DNA from: Microbacteriaceae bacterium VKM Ac-2855
GTDB taxonomy: Bacteria; Actinomycetota; Actinomycetes; Actinomycetales; Microbacteriaceae
Length of the DNA stretch: 64,000 bases
Assembly (NCBI GenBank): GCA_013204985.1
Contig: JABMLG010000010.1
Span: 1 to 64,000 of the forward strand
Reading direction: 5' to 3'
The notes beneath the pieces are model-generated. The model was not told the DNA's origin and made no database searches. It saw nothing but the letters and a program-made list of their open reading frames with translations. This document shows positions 25,424 to 32,166 of this stretch, one piece after another (position 1 is the first letter of the stretch; each line of letters begins with the position of its first letter). Both the position numbers and the translations under genes were made by a program.

Positions 25424-26125
25424 TCCCGACTGGGTCGCTGCCGCAAAGAGCTCCCAAGCCTGAACCCGCCTCCGCTCCGCGGTGAGCCCAAGCCGCGGTC
25501 GCACGACCCAACGGCCCTCCACCATGAGGCCGCCGCGGTCATGAATAACCTCGGATACAAGAGCGGTCTGGGCACGAGCAGAAATCTGCCCCATAACCAG
25601 GACGTAGCTGTCAGCCCAAACGCGGTAGGTGCGCACTTGTCGAAGCGCGGAACGCCAGTCTTCTACCTTTGCCTCGATGGCGTACAGCCGTCCGCCCGGC
25701 TCCAACGCGTCAGGGCGTACGTAGCGGTCCGGCCCAACCTCGATAAGGGCACCGCGCCGTACGAGACGCCTGAGCCGGTCAGTGATCGCGGAAGTGGGCC
25801 AACCCTGGGCATCGGCGAGATGAGCGGCGCTCAATGAGCGGCGCACATGCGCTGATGAAACGATGCCGGCTTCCAGCTCGTTGATAACCGGGGCAACGGC
25901 GAGGCGGTGACGACGCCGTATGTGTTCAATGTTGCCAACGTAGGCGGTGAAGTCGGGGATTCCGAATGGTCCAGCAAACTCAGGGACGACCACGAGACCT
26001 CGGTTGGCTCCCTGCAAAGCCTGGACGGCGGCTAGTGCATGTTGGTGCAGCTCGCGTTCCTGAACGGGCTCAAAACGCCGCCCCGCCCGCGGGTTGGAGG
26101 TCGCGATCTCAAGCGCGTATGCCAT
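25385..26125 (-). CDS. PD-(D/E)XK nuclease-like protein with an inserted winged helix
   Basis: A protein of 246 residues from ATG 26125 (a GTG two codons earlier is possible). The nuclease-like core is split: VVVPEFAGPFGIPDF with Asp58, then RLYAIEAKVEDWRSALRQV with Glu151-x-Lys153. This IPD...EAK arrangement is the restriction-endonuclease signature. Between them, at about 90-140, lies a winged-helix-like segment (AHLADAQGWPTSAITDRLRRLVRRGALIEV). It is convergent with the kinase operon and overlaps it. The combination suggests a DNA-binding nuclease or a nuclease-derived regulator. Confidence 0.8.
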   Translation of the reverse strand: MAYALEIATSNPRAGRRFEPVQERELHQHALAAVQALQGANRGLVVVPEFAGPFGIPDFTAYVGNIEHIRRRHRLAVAPVINELEAGIVSSAHVRRSLSAAHLADAQGWPTSAITDRLRRLVRRGALIEVGPDRYVRPDALEPGGRLYAIEAKVEDWRSALRQVRTYRVWADSYVLVMGQISARAQTALVSEVIHDRGGLMVEGRWVVRPRLGLTAERRRVQAWELFAAATQSGLNDPALAVPVHT

Positions 26126-26254
26126 GGTCACCGTCCATCGAGTCGACTCTAGTACTACGCGCCCCTACTGACGCCCGGGTCACAACGCCGTCTGCCGGCC
26201 GTCTCGAGAAATCAAGGACGACGGCAGCGGCTGGTATATCTGATGCGATCGAAC

Positions 26255-26423
26255 GTCTCATAACCCTTGGGATACAAGACGTCTCGCCGGTTCGGGAAGC
26301 GCGACCAGAGTTCGCGGCAGAAATCGCCGGAACTACGCCAGATCCTGAAGGTGCGGCGATTCTTGCAACTATGTCTCGCAACCGTCTGGTTCAATTCGAG
26401 TACTCATCGTTGGTTACGAGACA
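26255..26423. other. Resolvase-site-like region upstream of the serine recombinase
   Basis: TGTCTCGCAACC (26372-26383) and GGTTACGAGACA (26412-26423) form an inverted pair with one mismatch, separated by 28 bp. A third copy, GTCTCATAACC, lies at 26255-26265. Serine resolvases typically bind such paired 12-bp arms beside their own gene, and the recombinase starts 14 bp after the last arm. The arm sequence recurs at 23.26-23.30 kb on the other side of the kinase module. Confidence 0.5.
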
Positions 26424-26436
26424 GTTTGGAGCGCTA

Positions 26437-27018
26437 GTGGCGAAGTTGATCGGTTACGCGCGTGTGTCGACGCGTCAGCAGTCCACCGATCGGCAGCAGG
26501 TCGACCTTCTCGCGGCCGGCGTTCGCCGTGATGACCTCTACATCGATCACGGCGTTTCTGGCGCCCGAGCCTCCCGGCCGCAGTTCGATCACGCCCTCGA
26601 GGCACTGATCGAGGGCGACACTCTGGTGATCACGACTCTGGATCGCCTGGGCCGGTCGACGCAGAACATGCTCGCGTTCGCCGACGAGCTCCGTGCTCGA
26701 GGCGCTGGCCTTCGGGTGCTGAACCTGGGCGGGGGAGATGTCGACACGTCGAAGCCGATGGGGTCGATGCTCTTCACGATCATGGCAGCGCTGGCGCAGA
26801 TGGAGCACGAAATTAAGCGCGAGCGGGTGACCGATTCGATCAGCAAACGTCGGGAGGCCGGCAAGGACCTCGGTGGCCGGCCGCAGCGGATCACGGACAG
26901 TCAGATCCGCAATGCGATGCGTCTCGTGGGGGGCGGGGAACCGGCCGTGCAGGTTGCACGCGACCTGGGCATGTCCCGTGCGACGTTTTACCGTCGCTCG
27001 GCCGCGTTGACACGGTGA
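26437..27018 (+). CDS. Serine recombinase (resolvase/invertase family)
   Basis: A protein of 193 residues from the GTG preceded by TTGGAG. It has the catalytic domain with IGYARVSTRQQ (nucleophile Ser11), then LVITTLDRLGRST and GSMLFTIMAALAQMEHE, followed by the C-terminal HTH (AVQVARDLGMSRATFYRR). Length and layout are those of resolvase/DNA-invertase enzymes of Tn3-like and related elements, not large serine integrases. It is probably intact and active. It lies next to inverted 12-bp arms, so it may excise or invert the neighbouring DNA. Confidence 0.94.
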   Translation: MAKLIGYARVSTRQQSTDRQQVDLLAAGVRRDDLYIDHGVSGARASRPQFDHALEALIEGDTLVITTLDRLGRSTQNMLAFADELRARGAGLRVLNLGGGDVDTSKPMGSMLFTIMAALAQMEHEIKRERVTDSISKRREAGKDLGGRPQRITDSQIRNAMRLVGGGEPAVQVARDLGMSRATFYRRSAALTR

Positions 27019-27019
27019 G

Positions 27020-27220
27020 TTACCGGTAGACGGCCCAGACGTCGTCGGGGAGGTGATGGGTGTCGTTGTCGACGAGCACGACCCACGCGTTGGAGCTGTG
27101 TCCTTGGTAGCGACCGTGCAGGATCTCCGGGAACCATCCGTCCCTGGTTTGGATCCAGCGGATGAATCGGGCGGTGCCGCCTCGGCGGAGCAGGGATCCG
27201 TGATCGGTATCGAGAGCCAC
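27020..27220 (-). CDS. Small hypothetical protein
   Basis: A protein of 66 residues from GTG 27220, ending 2 bp from the convergent recombinase stop. The sequence is mixed and protein-like (TARFIRWIQTRDGWFPEIL, VVLVDNDTHHLPDDVWAVY) with many aromatic residues. This argues against a shadow frame, but no family is recognised. It could be a remnant of a longer gene. Confidence 0.45.
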   Translation of the reverse strand: MALDTDHGSLLRRGGTARFIRWIQTRDGWFPEILHGRYQGHSSNAWVVLVDNDTHHLPDDVWAVYR

Positions 27221-27408
27221 ACCTCATCGTCGCGAATGCGCTCGCGCGGTGGGGTCATCGCGGAGACGATTCCCAGCGAGGGAGGGGTGACGCCTCGAGT
27301 TGCCGCCGAGCAGCATCGAGCTCTGTCGGCCGGCACGTGACCGAAGGACGCTGCATTCACAGTTAACCTGAACGCGCTCGGGTCGTGTCGAGGAATGTAG
27401 AGGACACC

Positions 27409-27756
27409 GTGGCGCAGAAAGTCGTATTGGTCGATGACATCGATGGCAGCACCATCGTGGACGGCCGAGGTGGCACGGTCGTCTTCTCCGTTGACGACGT
27501 CGCCTATGAGATCGACCTGACTGCCCGCAACGCCGGCCGCCTCCATGTCGCGCTTGCTCCCTTCATCGACGCAGCTCGAGCCTCTGTCGGCAGCGCCAAC
27601 CGCTCCCGCGTGACGGCGATCGCGGCCAGTGCCGGCCGGAAGAGCCCGGAGATGCTGGCCGCGATCCGACATTGGGCGTCGCAGCACGGGCATAACGTGC
27701 CGAAAACCGGCCGCATCCCGTCGGACGTGCAGGCCGCGTACGACGCCGCACACTGA
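27409..27756 (+). CDS. lsr2: Lsr2-family nucleoid-associated silencer
   Basis: A protein of 115 residues. The GTG start at 27409 follows AGAGGA and gives the usual MAQKVVLVDDIDGS opening. The N-terminal dimerisation domain (FSVDDVAYEIDL) is followed by a linker and a C-terminal DNA-binding domain (IRHWASQHGHNVPKTGRIP). Lsr2 binds AT-rich DNA in the minor groove and silences horizontally acquired genes, like H-NS. The usual Arg-Gly-Arg hook reads Thr-Gly-Arg here, so DNA binding may be altered. The gene follows the recombinase island directly, where a silencer would be expected on mobile DNA. It may not be the only Lsr2 in the genome. Confidence 0.92.
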   Translation: MAQKVVLVDDIDGSTIVDGRGGTVVFSVDDVAYEIDLTARNAGRLHVALAPFIDAARASVGSANRSRVTAIAASAGRKSPEMLAAIRHWASQHGHNVPKTGRIPSDVQAAYDAAH

Positions 27757-27773
27757 CCTGTCAGGGTAGTGAG

Positions 27774-27802
27774 GGTCTCGAAATGGCGTTCATCACGAGA
27801 CG
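27774..27802. other. Further GTCTCG/CGAGAC inverted repeat
   Basis: GTCTCG (27775-27780) and CGAGAC (27796-27801) face each other across 15 bp, shortly after the lsr2 stop. The core matches the outer six bases of the resolvase-like arms at 23.3 and 26.4 kb, but the inner bases differ. It might be a third, diverged site or chance. Confidence 0.25.
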
Positions 27803-28004
27803 GAACACGTAGAGACGGAAAAGTGGATGAGGAAGTCCTCAATCTTCTTGACCAGGTATCAGAGCACGAAGTAGCTCGTGGTGCACACGAGACGATCAAA
27901 TCCACAGGCCGTGCAACAGAGGCACGCCGACTCGAGACCTGGCCGCCCGCGGTGTTCTACAGACGACCGTTTGCGGCACCCCGACATCCTCGTAGTCTTC
28001 CGGT

Positions 28005-28546
28005 ATGGCTGATCCGATTCCCGGTGTTTCTAGCGATGGAAAGACTGCGCCGACGAACGCGCCGGTCGAGTTTGCTGATGATGGGCAGTTTCGTCACGAG
28101 GGGGATTGGAACTCGTTCCAGTTCGATCCTCCCCTTACGCATGAAGATGCTCTGGTCTTGGTTCAACGAGCGGAGGAACCCGGGTACCGGATGCTCTTCC
28201 GGCGGGCCGATTACTCGCTCGAGGAGGTACAAGCCGAACTGGTGGAGAACGGGCCGAGCTTCTTCCTCAACATGATGTGGCTCGAGGAGGACATCTCCCC
28301 GAAGGAGCCGCACCGACGGCGGAGCAGCGCATGGCCGAACGGCTGCGGCGTCTCGCTCCGACCACCGACCTGATCATCACCGATCCGTACTTGTTCACCT
28401 CCAGTCGGAAGAATGACAGCGAGGTCTACGCCGCCTCGGTTGGCGACATGATGGAGCCGGCTCTCACTATGGGCCTGCAGGGAACGTTGCCGCGTCGGCG
28501 TCGGCGTCGGCGTCCGCCAGCGCGGTCGCCGGGAACACCGACATGA
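28005..28546 (+). pseudogene. Frameshifted gene of unknown function
   Basis: The first part (from ATG 28005) reads as good protein: DWNSFQFDPPLTHEDALVLV, then GYRMLFRRADYSLEEVQAEL and PSFFLNMMWLEEDISP. Near 28305 the protein-like signal moves to another frame (TAEQRMAERLRRLAP, then TDLIITDPYLFTSSRK) and fades at a GC-rich hexamer repeat. A single frameshift joining both gives one protein of about 160-180 residues. It could also be two overlapping genes, but the second lacks a sensible start. The family is not recognised; ITDPYLF recalls the end of some nuclease-like defence proteins. Confidence 0.5.
28492..28515 (+). repeat. Hexamer microsatellite (GCGTCG)3-GCGTCC
   Basis: Three perfect and one near-perfect tandem copies of GCGTCG. 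They fall at the decayed 3' end of the frameshifted gene. Slippage here may have contributed to the loss of its C-terminus. Confidence 0.8.
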
Positions 28547-28803
28547 TGCTCTCGCCATGTTCCGTCAGTTCGGGAGCGCCCGCATGCCGACGGCCCGCCG
28601 GCACCGCACCGAGACGGCGCAGCTTCCGCATACCGCGACGCGATGACGCGAGGGTTGGGCGGGAACGCGCGGAAGGAGAGAAAGCCATGAAGCTTCGGTC
28701 ACAGATCAAATGTGACAAGCGCTAGATTCTCAGGAGAACTTTTGGAGTGTCATTAAGGTACGACCACTCGGAAATCTGCGGCGCTTTCAGGATCCCAGGC
28801 GGT

Positions 28804-29163
28804 TCAGCTGTTCTCGGGGTAGCTGAGGAAGTCGAGGTCGGCGATGTCGATCATCTCTTCACTCCAGGCCGGCCGCGAGGGTTGCATCCGCCTGGTCTCT
28901 TGTTCGATGTGCGTGATCGCGTCCACGTCGATCGGTTCCTCGCCATGACTGTTTTCGACGGGGGTGGAGAATAGTTGGCTGGCCGGCCCGATGAGGAGGT
29001 GGGCGTAGGCGTTACTGCCGCCCTCGGTGACGACGGGGATGGTGATGACATCGGATTTGCCGACATCGGCGAGGGCGCGGGCGTAGCGGAGGACGGCCTT
29101 GCAGGTGATGTCGGCGACGAGCATGGTCCCGCTGGAGTAGTGCAGCTTTCTCATAACCACCAT
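28804..29163 (-). CDS. Small protein related to the DUF7882-cassette leader proteins
   Basis: A protein of 119 residues, ATG after GGAGG with an 8-nt spacer. It shares with the protein at 62843-63214 the blocks L-R/A-YA-x-ALA, an acidic strand, the signature LIGPASQL and a DLDxxSY ending. It shares the overall plan and the DLDFL ending with the protein at 37125-37448. No known domain is evident. Unlike the other two it has no DUF7882 gene beside it, so it is either an orphan or its partners were lost in the rearrangement that brought in the DUF3140 copy. Confidence 0.76.
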   Translation of the reverse strand: MVVMRKLHYSSGTMLVADITCKAVLRYARALADVGKSDVITIPVVTEGGSNAYAHLLIGPASQLFSTPVENSHGEEPIDVDAITHIEQETRRMQPSRPAWSEEMIDIADLDFLSYPENS

Positions 29164-29253
29164 CCTGTTGTCCTCCAGCGCTCAAGACGAGGGGCTTGCC
29201 GATTCACGGCGCATTGCTCTAGTTGGCACCGACCGCTGCAAGTCACCGGATCG

Positions 29254-29331
29254 GGAGAATCAGGAAGCGCGGCGAGAGTGATCTCGTGCGATGTGAGGAT
29301 TCAGCCGCCGCGTTCGGCCGGCCATGGCCGA
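29254..29331 (-). pseudogene. Remnant of a second DUF6766 gene
   Basis: This stretch aligns with the middle of the DUF6766 gene at 4957-5032, with small gaps: shared blocks include ATCAGGAAG, CGGCGAGAG, AGCCGCCGCG and GGCCATGGCCGA. It then jumps straight into the DUF3140-containing repeat. So the second copy of the DUF6766-DUF3140 pair has lost nearly all of DUF6766. No open frame remains. Confidence 0.62.
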
Positions 29332-29336
29332 CTAGG

Positions 29337-29583
29337 CGTCGCGGATTGACAGCACGCTGCTCGGGGAGTCGGGTGGTTCGGACTCGAGCCCGCGTTTCAC
29401 TTTTTGTCGGGGTCGTGGCCCCAGTTCATCAGCGAATAACGCCAGGGTGTGTCGGTGGTGTCGCCGTGGGGGCGTTGCGCTTGGTGGCGGTGGATGTAGC
29501 CGAGTACTTTGCGCATGTGGTCGTAGTCCGCGTCGCTGAGGTCGGCCTGTTTCGTGCCGAGGATGCGGATGATGTGCCGGCCA
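29337..29583. repeat. Dispersed repeat, copy 2 (DUF3140 region)
   Basis: Nearly identical to 5517-5763, in the same orientation in the window. This copy continues beyond the common end into the intact N-terminal half of DUF3140. The two copies lie about 23.8 kb apart and flank the beta-helix gene, the recombinase island and lsr2. Recombination between them would delete all of that DNA. Confidence 0.85.
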
Positions 29584-29735
29584 CTGCGGTGGCCCACGGA
29601 TTCGCCGCTCCCGTCATCTTTCTGGCCGATCTTTTTCGACGCGTTGGTTTCCAACCAGCGGCCGAGTTCCCCGGCCGTCATGTTCACTGCTGCGTCGAAG
29701 TCGGCGCGGAGCTGCTTGCGGTCATCATCTGTCAT
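29397..29735 (-). CDS. DUF3140 family protein
   Basis: A protein of 112 residues from ATG 29735 (MTDDDRKQLRADFDAAVNMT). An N-terminal helix (GELGRWLETNASKKIG) is followed by a central loop and the conserved GRHIIRILGT, DHMRKVLGYIHRHQAQRP and WRYSLMNWGHDP blocks. This is the usual full length and motif set for DUF3140, a small soluble family of unknown role. It is often found near stress genes. It is the intact member of the duplicated pair; the copy at 5.6 kb lacks its first half. Confidence 0.88.
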   Translation of the reverse strand: MTDDDRKQLRADFDAAVNMTAGELGRWLETNASKKIGQKDDGSGESVGHRSGRHIIRILGTKQADLSDADYDHMRKVLGYIHRHQAQRPHGDTTDTPWRYSLMNWGHDPDKK

Positions 29736-29747
29736 CAGTCTTCTCAC

Positions 29748-30351
29748 TCCTGGTCGGGCTTGTGGTGGAACGTGCTCGGAGAAACTGTCGGCCGTGTTGA
29801 GCTCGGCCTTAATTCAGCCGAGGTGACGGCGGGAAGCGGCCCGATGATGCCGACCCTGAGCGCCGGCACGAGCGTGCTGGCCGCTGCCATCGGGTTTGAC
29901 GACGCAAATGACGGACAGTTCGCTCGGGGTGATCGCGCAGGGTGTTCTCCACTGGCAGTCGATCTACTGCTCTCCGGCGCGGACGACCTGGTCGGCACTC
30001 GCGGGGAGGGACGTCGAGAAACGGATAGGTCGACCTCGGTGGCGTAGGAGCTGAGCGGGACCGTCGCTGCGAGTGCGGTTGACATTCGGGTGGAACGGTT
30101 GGCGGACATCGTCGTCCCTTCTCGGCGCCGACGATGGATCTCGGCGCTCGAGCACGCAATCGACCGAATCGTGCTGAGCCCCGCGCTCACTGGTATGGGC
30201 AACGACACGGTTCGGATCACGCTCGGACCGACTGGCGGCGGGAGGATGCTGGAAGCGGCTACGGAGCGCCACCCGAACGGTGTCGCTGCGCTGGAGCCAC
30301 AGGGCTGGCTGAGGGGCGCAGTTTGCGTGAGGTTCCTGGGTCCAGGCCCGG
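29748..30351. other. Intergenic region without a supportable gene
   Basis: Several frames stay open on both strands, but all are dominated by Ser/Pro/Arg or lack motifs. None has a clear ribosome binding site with a protein-like start. It lies beyond the 3' end of the P450 gene and upstream of the DUF3140 gene. It probably holds the DUF3140 promoter and decayed DNA. Confidence 0.35.
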
Positions 30352-31641
30352 TCAATGGAATGGGCAACGTTTTCCGCTTCCGGCCGCCTGGATTCGTCCG
30401 CCGGACGAAGGTTTCGTGGGGAGGCGGCCCCGGTTGACGTTCAGGCCGTCGCCGAGGATGCTGATGCGCGGGTCGCTCAGGGTCGCGATGGCGGTCGCGA
30501 GTCCGGCGATGGCGAGTTTCTCGCCTGGGCAGCGGTGCCCGGCGGCGACGTCTGCGCCTCCGTGGGGAATGAACGCGGGGAGCATTTCGTAGTCGGCGAG
30601 GTCGATGAAGCGCGCGGGATCGAACTCCGATGCGCGATCCCAGGAGCGGTCGTCGGTGTTGGTGCCGAGGATGTCGAGCAGTACCCGTCCGCCTGCGGGA
30701 AGCCGTTCGCCGCCGAGGTGAATGTCGGTGATCGCGCGTGCGGGAAGCATCGGTACGAAGGGCGCGGTGCGCCTGATTTCTTGGGCGAAGGCTGTCGCGA
30801 GTGGGCCGCCGGTGAGGGTGGCGCGTTGAGCGGTCTCAGCGGATATTCGTTCGCGCCACTCGGGTCGGTCGTGCAGTTCCTTCGCGGCGAACGCGACGAA
30901 GCGCGCTACCGCGATCATCGGGCGGATGCTGTTCTGCAGTTCGATTCCGGCGAGTCGGGAGGGGAGCAGTTCGCCTTGGGGGTCTCGATGCCACGCCCAT
31001 TCGTGCAGCGCAGTACCTTCGATCGTGTCGAGCTCACCGGTGCGGACGGCGTCTATCAGGCGTTTGGTGTGCCGGTCGGACCAGCGCCGGTTCGCCGCCG
31101 CGAGCAGGTACTCGGGAGAGTAGGGGACGCCGAATCCGTCGACGATCTGCGCGAGCCTCGACGCCCACCGCGTTTTCGCGGCGGGGGTGCCCGGTAAGCC
31201 TGCCCACCGCATGCTCGCGCGGCCGAAGGCTTCCACGGCGACGTCGTAAGCGCTGGCTCCGCTTCCGCTCAACCAGGCGTCCAGCTGATGCTGCCATTCC
31301 TGCTCGAGCAGTGGCAGCATCCGTTGTACGTTCTCGTCTGCGTAAGCGATTTTGACGAACTCCGCTTTGCGGCGTCGGTGTTCGTGTCCATCGAGGCTGT
31401 GCACGGAACCGCGCCCGAAGAGAGTGTTCTGCACGATGCCCGGCATCGCACCGTGGCGGAGGACGAGGCGTTCGTCGTAGAAAAGCGCAACGCCCTCCGC
31501 ACCGCGCACGAGAAGAGCTTTTTCCCCGAGAAACCGTAGCGGTACGGCGCGGGCGCCTTCCTTGGTGCGACGCCAGATTCGTGCTCCGAACCCGTAGCCG
31601 CGAGTGAGGAGGGTGATGGAATCGTCGCGCAGAACAGTCAT
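30352..31641 (-). CDS. Cytochrome P450, CYP152-type fatty-acid peroxygenase/hydroxylase
   Basis: A protein of 429 residues, ATG after AAGGAG. The heme-binding loop is AAGHRCPGEKLA with Cys371. In the I helix the usual acid-alcohol pair is replaced by Arg240-Pro241 (LQNSIRPMIAVARF). This is the hallmark of the CYP152 group (P450 BS-beta, SP-alpha, OleT). In that group the substrate carboxylate and the Arg activate hydrogen peroxide, so no reductase is needed. Expected reaction: alpha/beta hydroxylation or decarboxylation of fatty acids with H2O2. It stands alone, with no redox partner genes nearby, as expected. Confidence 0.93.
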   Translation of the reverse strand: MTVLRDDSITLLTRGYGFGARIWRRTKEGARAVPLRFLGEKALLVRGAEGVALFYDERLVLRHGAMPGIVQNTLFGRGSVHSLDGHEHRRRKAEFVKIAYADENVQRMLPLLEQEWQHQLDAWLSGSGASAYDVAVEAFGRASMRWAGLPGTPAAKTRWASRLAQIVDGFGVPYSPEYLLAAANRRWSDRHTKRLIDAVRTGELDTIEGTALHEWAWHRDPQGELLPSRLAGIELQNSIRPMIAVARFVAFAAKELHDRPEWRERISAETAQRATLTGGPLATAFAQEIRRTAPFVPMLPARAITDIHLGGERLPAGGRVLLDILGTNTDDRSWDRASEFDPARFIDLADYEMLPAFIPHGGADVAAGHRCPGEKLAIAGLATAIATLSDPRISILGDGLNVNRGRLPTKPSSGGRIQAAGSGKRCPFH

Positions 31642-31719
31642 CGTTACGCTCCTTTTTCATTTCGATCGGTGTGTTGCGTCCGGCGTGATCTGCCCTTGAC
31701 GCGATCAGCCCTGACGAGG

Positions 31720-31944
31720 TCAGCCTTTGATGTGGCGCGGATCGTGCCCGTAGGTGCTGCGGTCCGCGATGTGACCGTTCTCGTTGCGGATGATGTGTTC
31801 GACTCTGCGTCGTCGCGCGATCTCGCGTCCCGCTGCGACCGCCGCCGCTTTGGTGGGATATGAACCGAGCACGTCGGTGTCGGTTTCGATGCGGTTGTGC
31901 CACGCGCCATCGTGGTGAAAAGTTTCGACGTCTCCAGCAGGCAT
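31720..31944 (-). CDS. DUF2188-like small protein
   Basis: A protein of 74 residues from ATG 31944. It follows the DUF2188 plan: an opening strand (DVETFHHDGAWHNRIE), a helix with TKAAAVAAGREIARRRR, a strand VEHIIRNENGHIADR and a short end. Such proteins are small alpha/beta folds of unknown function, common as stress-associated accessories in actinobacteria. The longer frame upstream is basic and unlikely to be translated. Confidence 0.75.
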   Translation of the reverse strand: MPAGDVETFHHDGAWHNRIETDTDVLGSYPTKAAAVAAGREIARRRRVEHIIRNENGHIADRSTYGHDPRHIKG

Positions 31945-32166
31945 GAATCGACCGTAGATCTGTTGGCCGGGTGAGCGGAGGGGGCTTGCGTCGCCGGCCG
32001 ATGACCCATCCGCCGTGCGTACGCGTCTTGCGCGCTGCTCACTGAGCGGTCCGAGGGCGCCCGAATGCCCCACAGGGTGGGGGTAAGCAGATCGGTCAGC
32101 AAGCCGCAACCGCCTTGGTTGCACACGGAATCCGTTCTATGACTGTCTCGAAGGGACGGTCTCGTT

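Noticed and set aside
29744-30367. Minus-strand frame of 207 codons between the DUF3140 and P450 genes
   Set aside because: Ser/Pro/Thr-rich low complexity throughout, with no conserved motif, no hydrophobic pattern and no ribosome binding site.
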